Assembly: GCA_000827265.1 (NCBI GenBank)
Contig: KN834785.1
Span: 203,631-267,630, forward strand
Reading direction: 5' to 3'
Length of the DNA: 64,000 nt
Origin: Collybiopsis luxurians FD-317 M1
Taxonomy: Eukaryota > Basidiomycota > Agaricomycetes > Agaricales > Omphalotaceae
Shown: piece by piece, positions 1 to 11,898 of the stretch
Layout of the letters: every line of letters begins with the position of its first letter
Position numbering within the stretch: position 1 is the stretch's first letter
Translations under genes and position numbers: made by a program
The notes under the pieces: generated by a model
Databases searched by the model: none
Seen by the model: the letters and a program-made list of their open reading frames with translations, nothing else
What the model was told of the DNA's origin: nothing

Positions 1-1500
1 CATACTGCAGCCGTACAAAATTGATTGTCGTACAGTGGACGCAGAAAACAAATGTCAATTCCATATATAAAAGAGCCGTTCCCACCTGCGCTCCAGCCTC
101 GTTATGCAACCATAAATTGACTATCATAGGCTGTAGATGTCCTATAGTAACTACTACTTGGAATTTTACAATGGACAAAAGCATAAGAGTAGGCCTGGAT
201 AGGCTCCAAAAACCGAGCCAAAACCTCCATATTTTGTGGGTTACCATAAGGCAGTGACATCTTTTTCTATATCAACTGTATCTGTCTAACTCCCTTCCCA
301 GCTCTGTTGTACATTGGCAGCATCTGAGAGTCGGGACCTGGAATAATGAGTAGAGAATGATATTGGGTGGATGTCCAAGGCCCCATCTCCTGACGGCGAA
401 TGTTTAAGGAAGTCATGATCAGTCAATATTGCTGCATTCGTTTACATTCAATTTCATACCCTACATCTTTTTCTCTTTTATACTTGATCATATCCAATGC
501 TTAAGCCAAATCGGTCGAGAGCTGCATGTATCGGATACATACCATGTAGCCGGTCAGGGTCTCGCAGAGCCGAACACGTTGATGGAGGAAGTACCTGGGG
601 TTGATCAGTTGCCATCAAATTGATGCTCCAAGTCTGTGGTTACAGAGTTACTTGATTGCGGTGTACCAAAAAACCTAGAGACCTTATTGGATTGTTGTGC
701 AACTGTAGATCTAACTCTTGGGGGATCGAAATTGCCCAGTTCTATTCTCTGACAAGGAATAAGGGAGATGTCTCACCAACTACATACCTAGTATTGTTGA
801 GTTTTGGGTGCCTTCAGGTTTACCTGCTTCTATGCTGAGAGCATTTGTGGTGTGTGTTGTCTATGAGAAAATTTGTTCATGGTTTTTTCATCAGAAGGAA
901 TTCAATAGTGTAAAGTAAGTCGGCATTATTATCTGACTGTTGCATCTAGTAATCTTTTGTTTTTCTTAACTACCTGAGGCTGTATTATCCACTGTATCAA
1001 TTTAACAGTGAGTCAATCTGTTAGATGCTTAGATGCAAGCCTGGCACTCTTCTTAGCTGCTAGGGCATATTTTCGTCCTACCTAAGGTCTCTTGGACAAG
1101 ATCAATTGCTTTCGATCCCAAGGACTATAATGCCGCTCATTTACAATGAGACTGTTTTCGCAAACGAAAAACAACCTTCTTCATGGTCTGTAATCACATG
1201 GCGGAATGAGGTTCGGGCGCATAATATCAGTGAGCTCTGGTTATAAAAAATGCTCAAGTGCATTGATTACTCATGCGTGGTCAGTGGGATCAAATCACGA
1301 CAAGTTCTGTAACTCGAACTTTTGAAGTTATTTTTGTAATGCATAACACTCGGGAACTGACAGTAGTATTGATATAGTGAAATAACACTGCAAAGATTTA
1401 AATATCGAGGCACAAAGATAAAATATCACAAACATGATGAACAGTAACAAACACGTATATGCAATACAACTGAAGTGTTCTCCAACATGTAATCCATCGA
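1..1500. other. No recognised gene; one weak open-frame remnant
   Basis: Only short open frames are present. The one worth noting runs on the + strand from about 429 to 749 and is interrupted by a single in-frame TGA at 621-623; the frame continues sensibly on both sides. It matches no family I recognise. It could be a decayed gene end or chance. Confidence 0.3.
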
Positions 1501-1530
1501 GACTATAGCGTCGGGATATGTTGCCTTGGG

Positions 1531-1538
1531 TATATATA
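1531..1538 (+). promoter_or_regulatory. TATA box candidate for the DUF6534-like gene
   Basis: TATATATA lies about 100 bp before the first exon I can recognise in the downstream + strand gene. The spacing suits a fungal core promoter, but no transcription start can be seen directly. Confidence 0.4.
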
Positions 1539-1559
1539 GGATCCTTACTTGAAGTCTTA

Positions 1560-3406
1560 GATGCTTGTGAGACATACGCTCTACTCTATCAAGGTTTCGC
1601 AGCAGCGCTTGTAAAGCGTATCTGCAGTGGTTCTTGATTCAGCCTTCTTTGCAATTGGACCTACATATGGTGCCTTATATTGGAGTGCTATCTTGTGTAC
1701 TGGATTCTGGGCAATCACATGCATACAAGCGTGAGTATACATATAGCTCAACTGGCACATTGAAAAATCTCCAAGCTGCTACAAATTTATCTAAACTGTA
1801 GATTTATTTATTTCATGAGGTCCATAGAATTTATTTTGGATAATCTGCAAATAAAGGTGCTGATGTTTAAACCTCCTAGATATCCCAAGGATTCACATTT
1901 CCTCAAGTTTATAGTAATTATAAGCATAATCACAGCTCTAGTTTTTAAGGAACTAACATTTTTCAATCCAGGTATTCAGCATTTGGTATGTTAACATGAC
2001 AGTTCGCTTTCTTCTTCATGTAATTAGCACACAATGAAATAGGGCTCTTGATACGGTGCATAATGCTATGATCTCGGCCGGTGGTAAGTAGATGACTGGT
2101 ATGTAAGTGATGCTTGATGCTAATTGCTGATATGAAAGTTTATGTGTATCTGGTGACCAATTTCGGAGATTTTGAAAGCTTCTTCACAATCATCCCGTGA
2201 GTACTGGACTATTGCATGGGTAAACCTTTGAGCCCATATGCCTGCAGAATAATGCTGGTAAGAAATCTATTAGTGTTGGTAAGATCCTTGATCTCACCGA
2301 GAATGAATGCAGGTGGAGTTTCTCTTTCAAGTGAGGTGATCCTGATTGGAAATTATTGTGTTTTGAATTATTTTTTATCTGATAGGTACTTGCATCAGCG
2401 TTCATACAAGGTTTCTTTGTATGGCGTATATTCCAGTGTTTGCTGCATCTTTTCCAAACTCAATTCTTGTGATACTTACCATTATTCAGTGACAAGGGCG
2501 AGACCTATAAAATGGCTTCCGGTTGCAATATGGGTCAGTTACTGGTAACTCACATCCACTTGTTATTTGACCAACTACAGAGCTCTTCAGGTTCCTTTTG
2601 CTTTGCTTCAGATAGGTATTTCAAGTAATATGGAACCCCTATTTTCTCTAAACTGAGATTGTCAATGCGCAGCACTTTGCATTTGTACGCTTTCAGATAA
2701 ACAGGGCCGCCAAACCAATCTGACTCAATTTTTTTACACTAGTTTACCTTATCAAAGGGTAAGCCTTGGTCATATAGTTTTACTTACTTGAAATCTGGAA
2801 TCCGGCATCAGACTACAAACTCCAACAATTCTAACACTCACCTCTCGTCCGATCTATGTGAGCAAGCCATGTTACCATCCTGTAGTTAACCTTAAACCTG
2901 CTGATAATCGCATCTCTACCCTGAAGATAATTTCAATTATTTATTTAGTCACTGCCAGTGCAGTTGACCTCACTCTGTCTCTTGTCATCACACTTATCCT
3001 CTACCGACGAAGTTCGGTAACTAGATTTTCCAGGTTAGCGTCCCTACTTTGTGGTGCAAAATTAAATTCTTAAGGCGGTCTATGAAAGTACATCATCCAT
3101 GCTCAAAAAGCTCATCCTCATCTCAATCAATAATGGGTTATGGACGGCTATATTCGCTTTACTGGATTTAATTCTGGTATTAGAGTCGTGTCCTTTGGCT
3201 CCGCATGTGAATAACTGATGATTTTACAGTATGTCATCTATCCAACAATGTCATTATACCTCATATTTGATTACATGATGTGCTCACTCTATACCAACAC
3301 ATTGCTGGCAAATCTGAATGCCAGGGACTGGATGGGATCCACTGAGGTGTCTGTATCAAGCAAGTTCATCCCTTCACGTTCTTTGCAGTCCCATGATGAC
3401 GTCTAA
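1560..3406 (+). CDS. DUF6534-like multi-pass membrane protein, many small exons
   Basis: I recognise this from a string of short exons that together give the usual order of Agaricomycete DUF6534 proteins. An exon before the GTGAGT at about 1732 encodes GPTYGALYWSAIL. Further hydrophobic exons lie near 1878-1949 (RYPKDSHFLK), 2041-2081 (ALDTVHNAM), 2139-2199 (YLVTNFGDF), 2378-2510 and 2890-3030 (ASAVDLTLSLVITLILYRR). The last exons (about 3082-3190 and 3229-3406) encode LILISINNGLWTAIFALLDL and TNTLLANLNARDW, the family's characteristic C-terminal block, ending at TAA 3404-3406. The function of the family is unknown. The start is unresolved: the first recognised exon has an upstream stop and no ATG, so a tiny first exon is needed. 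Within the exon near 2378-2460 the frame that looks right changes once, so a frameshift is possible. The gene call is fairly secure; intactness is not. Confidence 0.62.
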
Positions 3407-5648
3407 GCTTCAAGTAAGTCACTAAAGTCAGTGCGTACCTACTCTCAGTCTACTTACAATGAAGTGGCTTTTTATCAGTGGAATTATGTGGAAGGTTGTG
3501 GAGATGTAGCATGAAAGCGGGCAGAATCTCGGCAATTTTAACTGCGGCCCATGATTAATCCCATGCTCCTACTGTTCCGTCTGCTTCCCTGTCCGGTCCT
3601 GGTGCCTCGAGTGGAAGCATATTCGGGGCTGGTTGAGGAAGGCAAAGAATCTTTTGATCGATTTTCATTTTATTTAATTTTTACAAAATTAATACCCACT
3701 CTGCCTCTCACTCCTCCTATGCATTGCTGTCTCTTTCGCTCCTCGTTTTCCCGGACCTATTTGATTTCTCCTTTTTCGTTTTTTCTTGTTTGCGTGTAAG
3801 CGCGAGCCTTGTCTGCGCTGACACTGACACTCCCTTCATTTTCATTTTCGGTACACTCTGCATCTCCCCTACATATACATATACATACACGTAGAAAATC
3901 CTCGTGTCGCTTATCCGTTGTCATTACCTCATTTTCTTTTCCTTTACTCGCTGTTTCACGTTTCTCTATTTATTTCCTGAAAGAAAATCTGCAATCTGAA
4001 TATGAATCTTCACAAAAGGAAATACATGGTCTATATAGAAATTTCAAATGAATAAAACGAGCTATTGCCTCATTTCGCTGAATTCGACAGGGGTCGTGGC
4101 CTGTGACCGCATTGAAAAAATTTAGATTTCAACAAACTTACGTATGACTTAGGTTGTGACAAAATAAAAGTTTGAGCATAAATTGTCACGGTGTCACAGT
4201 GATGCTTACAGCTAGGCACAGTGAAGCACTGAGCAATCCGAGAATTTGTTCAAATACTCGCTGTACGCCCCAAAACCGCCCGAGGTAACATTCAATACCA
4301 ATGTTACCCCCTGTTATCTGATAATCTTTCCATGTCTGTCAACACACAAGCTCTGAATGCTAAGTGTTCCATTTAGAATATCTTTTTTGCTTCCTTGTTG
4401 GCTCAAACACTGATAGAGTTATTCTTGATGACTTCCTTCCAACATAATCAATCCTTGCCTCCCACTCCAGACAGTGAAAATTCAGTAATATTGGACATAT
4501 TATTCCTCCGAAGGTACCCTTTTTCTATTACTAGCTCCCTCCCTAGCTGCATTGAATGTTATTGCTCTGACCCTGACACTTTTAGCAGCCCAAATGCTGC
4601 TCGCCACTGTAAATATGACAAACGCAGGGAAGACAGAACTTGTGCATACACTTGGATGTGTTGGGCAATGAGTAGACAGACAACCTGCTGGTGTGACTAT
4701 CTGTGATTGCATTAGTTTTATAGAGGTTTAGCCCTACTATCATTTATTCAACATTAATATCATTGATTCATGAATATATGGCTTGCATAGAGTAACTGGA
4801 GAGAGTCGGGGATTGCTGCAGCGGGCAGCGCTAAGGATATAATATGTAGATTTTGAGAAGCTGCGTCATGTTGAGCCGTGGGAAGCGCGAGAAAATCGAC
4901 AAGTGAAGGTTTAGAACGGGACGAAATGGGGCAAAGGCATGATTTCCGCTCCTCTACGTGGTCTGTATTGATTGTTTATGTCCAGGCTATTATTTTAGGC
5001 CATTCAAATGCCCAGCCGATACTTCTTGTTTCCTCAATGTGCGGAGCTGATTATTGCAGAAAGTAGCTAATTTATGAACCGCCGATGACTTGATTTGTCT
5101 CACATATATCCCGTATTTTTGCTTTACAATCATAAGTACCTGTAGCTTTGAAGAGTTGTATCTGCGTTTATGTAAATCCGGCCTCTTGGGATTACTTTTG
5201 ATAACGTTTGAGCCGAGTTCTCCTGAGAGGAACATGGAGTTGCAATGAGATAGATCATAGATCTAAACGCTTGAGCAGTCGTGATGGACAGCAAGTTACA
5301 GCTAAATAACCTTTACTTTAAAGCACTACGCTTCGTGGAATGAGCTATCGATAGGAGGGAACAGTTATTGAATGTATTTCATGAAAGTACAAGGACTCGG
5401 TCGATGCACGCCAGGGGCACACAAAAGCTTGTGATTGCAAGTAAAGGCTAAGCTCCTTCATAACATCCGCAGAGGCCCCTTTGGCGATTGTAGAACACAA
5501 TAATGGAGGGTATCGGATGGGAATGGCGTATTGCTGAAGAATTGGACTAAACTCAGTATATGTGTTTATAATCAGGGTGAACCCAACTGTGGATATCTCA
5601 CGCAGGTGCTGCAAACGATCCCCACATTTGTCCTAACATAGAATCAGT
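3407..5648. other. Gene-poor stretch downstream of the DUF6534-like gene
   Basis: The stretch 3660-4050 is T/C-rich and low in complexity. At about 4530-4660 a + strand frame encodes a short hydrophobic segment (ALTLTLLAAQMLLATV) that could be a membrane-protein exon remnant, but no gene structure surrounds it. On the minus strand, 5345-5614 is open (89 codons) and begins just after a possible acceptor. It could be an extra 3' exon of the NACHT gene, but I cannot support this by homology. Confidence 0.35.
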
Positions 5649-7408
5649 TCATGCCACTCTCAAGAGTGCACTGCATACCTGGAATCGAGCCCATACCTGG
5701 AACACCAAAAGTAGGGAATGGGCCAATTGATATTGCCACCAATCACTGCCGCATTGAGATTTAACTTGCCTAGTGATGGCAGCATGGACTGGAAATGAAT
5801 CAAGCTTGGATATAAGCTTGCCACTTCCAGTTGCATGTGCACAGTGATAGGCCCATTTCTCGATAGCATAAAACTGGTTGGGTGAACGTCCTTTCCATTG
5901 ATCCAGGCAACCTTGAGCAAGGAGATCATGACCCGACTGCATCAGCGATTTGTCTATGTGAAAATATGACGATCGACTGCCATCAAGGAGGAAGTCAGCA
6001 AATGATGCATGACAAAACGTGAATTCTGATTCGACAGGTGAAGGTCCTTCGAAAAGCGAATAGATGCCGGAACAAGTAGCATAAAGGATACCAGCAGGAA
6101 TACCTAGCAGGGGTATGAACTGGGCAGCATTGGAGGGAAGAAAGGCAAGGCGAGCTGCCAGGACCTGAAGCAGTAAAGTTGGCTTTTTGACTGTCGACAG
6201 AATCTGAAGATACAGCGTATCAAGCTCCTTAAATGGAAAACTGCTACCTCCGTAATCTTCTGCAAATCCTAGTATAATCTTGAGACGATCCGCTGGGACA
6301 TCACCATCGTCATCCATGTACTTCAACACCGTTGATGCATATATGAACTGGCCTGATGATTTTTGCACCAGGTACTCGATCTGTTTCGATGTGGGCCAAG
6401 GCCGACGGATATGCCCCATCGAAAGTGAATGTCGGGTAAGTATATCTTTGAATCCGTCCTCCAAAAAGACTCGGATATCTCGAGAAGCCTCGTATGTGGA
6501 ATCAAGCGATATCCATCGGCAGATATTTCTGAATTTTAATCCGTCGAAGCATTCTTTTATGCGAGGCTCCGGTCTACTGCAAACTAGAATTCGGATTGGC
6601 AGATCATATTTCTGCGCCATCTCAGCCAGAATGGAGAGAACGCGTTGTTGGTTGTGGCTATGTGAGCATTCGTCCAGACCATCAATGATCAGTATTCGAG
6701 CGCCTTCTGAGGACAGGTGCCTGGTTTGAGTTCGGACACAATATTGATTGAGACCAGACATTTCGGTTTCTCGGGCCTGGAGGTCGGAATGGATTCGAGC
6801 CTTCAGCCACGGTTGGATAATCAGGGAATCACATTGATCCTCGATGGATAGCTTTGGTGCAAGAGGATTGTGAGCGATTGCTGCATTGATAATTGCACGC
6901 AGCTGGGGTACAACAACGGCCATCTGCAGAGCGAGAGTGGCAAACAGTCGCTCAGGGTTATTCCTTGAAGAGTCGGAACGCCAGAAGAAGAAGCTTCCGA
7001 TTAAGTTCTCGTTCTTTGCACAAGTCTGTGCAAAAGTTTGAGCAATCGCAGACTTTCCTGCGCCAGCGGGCCCATATAGCCAAAGAATTTTGGAATTGTC
7101 TGACCCCGCGGTCGAGTTTGCCCAGCATTCCAAGTCGTGTAACACAGCTTTTCGAGTTTCTGGATGGCAACGGGGAGGAGGATAGCGAGCTTCTGCGTTG
7201 TATGACGCTGAAGTCGACGCGCACCTTTGCAATATCGAGAGCCCTGTATTTTTGTGAAGGTGAGCTCTTGCCATACCATGATTCTGCAAACGGGCTCTCT
7301 GCGCTTACCTCTTTCACCCTCTTCGTATATATTTACATCGCGGTAAGCGTTATTAAAAGTTCCACCACTAATGGCAAAGTTCCGCGAACCCTTGAACATT
7401 GAGGCCAA
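5649..7408 (-). CDS. NACHT-domain NTPase (STAND family)
   Basis: Two exons: 7408-7309 (100 nt) and 7243-5649, joined by a GTAAGC...ACAG intron of 65 nt in phase 1, giving about 564 residues. The N-terminus (FKGSRNFAISGGTFNNAYRD) is the standard leader of Agaricomycete NACHT proteins, followed by the conserved region PPPRCHPETRKAVL. The P-loop GPAGAGKS is at about residues 91-98 and Walker B ILIIDGLDEC at 217-226. A hydrophobic helical region follows, and no WD40, ankyrin or TPR repeats are visible. Family members are signalling NTPases thought to work in non-self recognition or programmed cell death, but effector domains vary and none is recognisable here. A further GT site near the end (about 5680) could splice to downstream sequence, so the C-terminus may differ. 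ATG 7408 is chosen because it begins the conserved leader. Confidence 0.88.
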
Positions 7409-8094
7409 TCCTGCGAAAAGGGGTAGTTGATATGTGGCCGATATTCTGGAAGGTCTTAGACCGGCCTAGTGACAGTGCGAGAAGAAACAGGATGCATGGA
7501 GGGCCCCAAGAGCTCTTAACCGAATGGGTAGTATTAAACGACTGTTGGCACTTCGGCGGTGTTGCCACAAGACAGTGTCGAGCATTAAGGTTAAGTAACG
7601 ATCTAATCAGAGCCCTGCCCCTAGGCTGCGTTGGTAACCAGGCTAGTCTGTCCTAAATGATGCCGAGCACTTGTCTACTGATAGCCCTGTCCTTAAGCAT
7701 TGGACGAACGTGAACTGCTTGCGCTTCGACGAGACGCAAATCAGGCGGGGCCTTCGAATCACAATCTCTTCACCAGAATGGAGTGCCCGGGCTAAGAGCA
7801 TTGCAGATAAAGAAAGTTACCAACGAGTACCATCTAAGTACGTACGAGCGCCAAAGCTCTAGTCAAACAACACCAAATGGCGCCTAATAGTACTGGTTTC
7901 CAACCATTTCACCGTTCAGTATACTCGTATACACTAGGAAAACCTCCAAGCTATAGGAAAAAATCCCGTTGGAAGGAATGTTCATTATTTTATGCCGAGT
8001 TGCGATGTGTATGTATCATACAAGTTATATCTACAGTCTATAATATACCCGAGTAAATGAGCGCGCGAGCGATGAACAGAGAAAGAATTAACTT
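7409..8094. other. Intergenic region between the helicase 3' end and the NACHT 5' end
   Basis: Two short + strand open frames (7399-7656 and 7671-7862) have no recognisable content. The region should hold the promoter of the minus-strand NACHT gene and the 3' end of the minus-strand helicase gene. I see no clear TATA box or repeat. Confidence 0.4.
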
Positions 8095-10257
8095 CTATCG
8101 TAAACCTACCGCATCCCTCCCACCATCGCGCGACGATGTCGACCACGACTGACCTCCCGAATACCCTCCTCTCCCCCTTCCACCCCGTCCAAATCTATTG
8201 TCCTTCTCCTCTCTCACCCACTCATCCCTCTCCTTCATCTTCCTCTTAACATTCCCTCTCCCCTCCCAAATCGGTCTGTCCTTCCTCGCATTCCAGCCCC
8301 CAGAAGGTTTCATCCCATACCTCTTCGTCGAATACTTCCCATCTCCCAACCCTAATTTCGCCAAAAACTCATCCGACACAAACGGCGGGACCTTCAGCCC
8401 GCACGCGTCCATAGTCCACGCCTTGATGCCTTCCAAAATGACATTCCTCGTCACCCTCAACTCACCGCTCTTCCCAAGGTAATACCCCAGCAGAGACGTA
8501 AACGTCTCCCTGATAGCCTGCTCATCGAACCGAGGCATCAGCTCAAGAGGCGCGCTCTCATATTCCGGGAGACGCGGAGAGAGAGGTGTACGCGTGGTCC
8601 GCGTGTCGACGTGAATTTCATCTTGGTCAACCTTTTTGGATAGATCCTCCACTTGAGCTTTAAGCTCACCGCTGGTGACGGGTTTGATGGGCACCTCCGT
8701 CAACTGCCACGTGAGGAATCCGACTTCCCAAGGAAGGACCACCAAGTCTCCACGACCAACAGTACCGCCTTGTCGACCTGTCCGTCCCACACGATGGACG
8801 TACTGCTCTGCCGAAGAAGGGATCCCAACCTGAATGACACGAGTCACGCCTGGGTAATCAACTCCCCGAGCAGATACATCAGACGTGATGAGGATCGACG
8901 CGGAGGATCTGTCTGTCCTGAACGCCTTGGACGCCTTGACACGCGCTTCCATGTTGCGTTTGGAATGGATCTCGTAGATTTCCGGACGACGGGGTAGGAC
9001 ATACGCCAGCTCGCGCAATACCGTGCTGAAAAGCTGCGTCATTCTGGTCGTAGGGAAGAACAGGATGATTTTGGACTGTTTGGGATTCGTGAGATGGTCG
9101 TGCGCAATGAGTCTAAGCAGGTGAGGTATCTGAGCAGCGGCATTCGGTAGGACCGTGTGGTACTGGGGAACATGAGCATGAACGGGAGAGTCGTCGGATT
9201 TGACGCAGTCAATGTGATGGTTCGCTGGGGCCAGAACAGACTTGGCGACTTGTCGGATGACCGGGGCAACCGTGGCGGAGAAAAGAAGCGTTTGACGTTG
9301 CGGTGAAGGAACCAACTCCTGTTGAATAGCGTGTATATCGTCCCGGAAACCCATTTCCAACATGGTGTCGGCCTCGTCGAGGATGAACTAAAATTTACCA
9401 TGAGCGAAGGAACATGACGTAAGAGAAAAATGAGACACGTACGGTTTGAGTACCTCGAACACTTTTAAGAATATCAGCCTCCGAGTTTAATAGATCCCTC
9501 AGTCGACCAGTAGTCGCAACCACGATATCCCGAGAACCCCTCATCCAGTCCCGCATCTGCAACCGTTTATTGACACCACCAGTAAAGAGACGAACATGCA
9601 TGTCGTCATGATGCTTCAAAAGCTTGATAGCCTCATTAGCAATCTGCGTCGCAAGTTCACGCGTAGGGCTGAGAATCAACGCGCCGACATTTTCCCTCTG
9701 GAATTTTGCCCTTGCCCTGGCCTCCAACTGGGGGTCGTCACGAAGCCCTGCATCTATAACGGCCTGCTTGCCTGCCTTCTCTATGGCTTTTATCCGTGCT
9801 TCGATAGCAGGAACTAGGAATGCGATAGTTTTACCAGTTCCAGTTTTTGCCCGGACGAGAAGATCACGGGTGATGTTGGACTTTGAATCGTACGGTTCAG
9901 CAATTTCTGGTAATAGAGACAGTACTTCCTCTTGCACCGGGGTCATTGTCTTCATTTTCATGTCGTCTACAAGGGCTTTGAATGTTTTGTCCGCAATTAC
10001 GCCTTTTAAAGCAGAAAAAGGACGTCCAGAAGTCGGTTCAGCATCGGAATCCAAAGTTGAAGGAGTGGAAGAAGTGGGACTCGGAGCTAAAGAAGCGGCT
10101 GTGGAATTGAACCGAGCATATCCTGTAAACAAGGTCAGTCAAGAATCTGCTTGTAACGCGAAAAAGACGACAGACTGAAGGCCAATTGCACAGCAACTCT
10201 GGAGCTTCTTAGTGAAGCAGATGCACCAGACGCTCTAGCAAAGAGCGTGAACGTCAT
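8095..10257 (-). CDS. Mitochondrial DEAD-box RNA helicase, Mss116-like
   Basis: Three exons resolve cleanly: 10257-10176, 10122-9443 and 9387-8095, in phases 1 and 0, giving 684 residues. Exon 1 starts at an ATG with AAAA before it and encodes an Arg/Ser/Ala-rich leader without acidic residues, a good mitochondrial presequence. Helicase motifs appear in order: Q motif near PVQ, motif I AKTGTGKT at 119-126, Ia PTRELATQ at 180-187, II DEAD at 258-261 (just after the second intron), III SAT at 291-293 and VI HRVGRTGR at 452-459. A basic Arg/Gly-rich tail (GRGGRGRGGYSGG) closes the protein, as in yeast Mss116 and Neurospora CYT-19. Those relatives are ATP-dependent RNA chaperones for mitochondrial intron splicing and translation, so the same role is inferred here. 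No lesions were seen. Confidence 0.93.
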
Positions 10258-10929
10258 TTTCTTACCCCGCCAAATAAGCCTCCAGTGTAGAGGACTAGTG
10301 GTGGTACGGGGAAGAGTTTTTGGAAAATTTCGGACGGGACGGGCGCTTACATGATTCAGAGGGGCGGCCCGTTTTTGGCCCGCTTTACACTGAAGACGCT
10401 ACGAAAACTTCTGGTCCTCTTAATAATGGAATAATTGAGCAATAAATGAGTGTTATATTTGAGGGCTCAAACTCAATACATACATACACCATACATACGC
10501 TTTTAGAACCCCGATAAGTACCCAAAAAAGAGAAGAGGAAAAGAAATAAAGAAATAAAGAATCAAAGAAAAGCAACGTAATAAAAAAAAAAAAAGAAAAG
10601 AGATAAGGAGGGTAGGAGGGTTCGCCAGTAGCAGGTAAACTAATGGTAACGACAGCAGTTAAATAACCAATAAATACACGATTGTAATCAAGTTGTACAA
10701 TGCAGATAGATCCAGATGCGACGAAGATGAGGTAATAAGTAATCGTAAAAACAGCGTCGTAGTCGTGCAAGGTCGTAAAATGCTGATAAATATCCAACGC
10801 GCTCGTTTGACATGATGGAACAGCGGGACCGGTCCAACCAAGGGTAGGGAGGTAGCAAGAGAGAGAGATAGATCATTTTGGGACCAAGGTATTTGTCGAC
10901 TCGTATACGCGCAGAGGGAGAGAGAGAAC
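10258..10929. other. Intergenic region: helicase promoter and bZIP 3' flank
   Basis: About 670 bp separate the helicase start from the bZIP stop, both on the minus strand. An A/G-rich tract at 10525-10610, including a run of A at about 10579-10593, lies 320-350 bp past the bZIP stop on the reverse strand. No gene is recognised. Confidence 0.4.
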
Positions 10930-11649
10930 TCAATCGTCGAAATCCGGGCAAGGAAGGTTATGGCTTTTGAGCAGCTGCCTCAGGGTCAGCGCCCTAGTTT
11001 TCCAGGTCTCCTTCTCCAGCCGCAACCGCTCAACGGTAGCTTCCAATCGTTCCGTGTAAATCGCTTTTCTCTTGCGACTCCGTCTCGCAGCTTTGGTGTT
11101 CCTCCTTTTTTTCCAATCGGACCTTTCTTTGGCTGATGCATTTGGAGGAAGAGGCTCGTCTTCCGAGTCGTCGTCGTCATCTGGGAGCGAGAGCATACGC
11201 TGATTTGGGGAACGACGGGGTCTGGAAGAGGTCTGATACGAGGAGACGGGATGGTCCATTGGTGAGGAAGGGGAGCTGCGTCGAGGCATGTTGCTGTCAC
11301 CGCGGCTACTGGAAGCTGAGCCAGTGTGATAGGAGGTAACGGGATGGTCCAGTGGTGAAGTGGGAGAGTTGTGTCGAGTCCTGTTGCTATTACCATGGCT
11401 ATTAGAAGCGGAGCCAGCGGAGGAAGATGATGAAGTGTGATGATGCATGTGAGCGAAAGCTGGCGGCAGAGGCTCGTGCTGAGGAATGTAAGATCCTTGA
11501 GCTTGAGCCTCAATTTGAGGCTCGGTCATATACGAGCTCTGACTAGGATCAGCTAAAGTCGACCGTAAATACGCTTCCGCCGCTGCTGCAGACGGATCTT
11601 GGAGTCCCCCAGTTGGGTCAAAGTATGAGTACATGTTGTTGCTTTCCAT
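10930..11649 (-). CDS. Gcn4/CpcA-like bZIP transcription factor
   Basis: Single-exon gene of 239 residues from ATG 11649. The basic region KKRRNTKAARRSRKRK lies at residues 180-195 and carries the Gcn4-type N-x3-AA-x-x-SR signature. It is followed by a short leucine-zipper region (about 202-230) with Leu at spaced positions and a Trp in the middle. Upstream is a Ser/Pro- and His-rich region with many SP sites, and an acidic run DDDDDSEDE at 157-165 that could be part of an activation domain. Residues 78-109 and 109-140 are a tandem repeat of about 31 residues (SP, DHPV and SY positions conserved). Relatives bind TGACTCA or TGACGTCA-like sites and control amino-acid starvation or stress responses; the precise target set here is inferred. 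The ORF is open further upstream, but ATG 11649 lies just downstream of a TATA box and starts a sensible N-terminus. Confidence 0.88.
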   Translation of the reverse strand: MESNNMYSYFDPTGGLQDPSAAAAEAYLRSTLADPSQSSYMTEPQIEAQAQGSYIPQHEPLPPAFAHMHHHTSSSSSAGSASNSHGNSNRTRHNSPTSPLDHPVTSYHTGSASSSRGDSNMPRRSSPSSPMDHPVSSYQTSSRPRRSPNQRMLSLPDDDDDSEDEPLPPNASAKERSDWKKRRNTKAARRSRKRKAIYTERLEATVERLRLEKETWKTRALTLRQLLKSHNLPCPDFDD

Positions 11650-11765
11650 TTTTCTCGTGTTAGTTGTTCGTTTCGTATGAAAAGGGAATCTAATGGACGC
11701 GTTTCCGTGAGATCGAAGAATGAGAGAGGATGAGTGAGAGTGAGTCGCATCGGACAAGGACAAGG

Positions 11766-11773
11766 TTTTTATA
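11766..11773 (-). promoter_or_regulatory. TATA box of the bZIP gene
   Basis: TATAAAAA on the minus strand, about 117 bp before ATG 11649. It is followed by a C/T-rich stretch typical of fungal transcription start regions, which implies a 5' leader of roughly 70-90 nt. Confidence 0.6.
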
Positions 11774-11890
11774 TGGCGTACCCAACGCAGAATAAAGCAC
11801 TGGGATAGCAGCGCTATCCCGCTACACACTGCCACAGGTACCATAATTCATGCCATTTTTGGGCTGTGTATGAATATAGGCGTGCGAAAA

Positions 11891-11898
11891 ATGACGTC
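11891..11898 (+). promoter_or_regulatory. ATF/CREB-type half site (TGACGTC) upstream of the bZIP gene
   Basis: ATGACGTC contains TGACGTC, seven of eight bases of the CRE palindrome, about 120 bp upstream of the TATA box. bZIP proteins of the Gcn4 and ATF groups bind such sites, so autoregulation is possible. Confidence 0.35.

Noticed and set aside
4395..4712. Membrane-protein gene near 4.5 kb
   Set aside because: One hydrophobic stretch only; no start, splice pattern or family match to support a gene.
5345..5614. Extra C-terminal exon of the NACHT gene
   Set aside because: An acceptor-like TTTGCAG is present, but the peptide has no resemblance to the family C-terminus, so I left it out of the gene model.
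9624..10178. + strand 184-codon open frame
   Set aside because: Opposite strand of the DEAD-box helicase exon; no independent evidence.
11553..11750. Overlapping upstream ORF of the bZIP gene (uORF control as in GCN4)
   Set aside because: The upstream ATG at 11750 lies only about 20 bp after the TATA box, probably before the transcription start, so it is unlikely to be in the mRNA leader.
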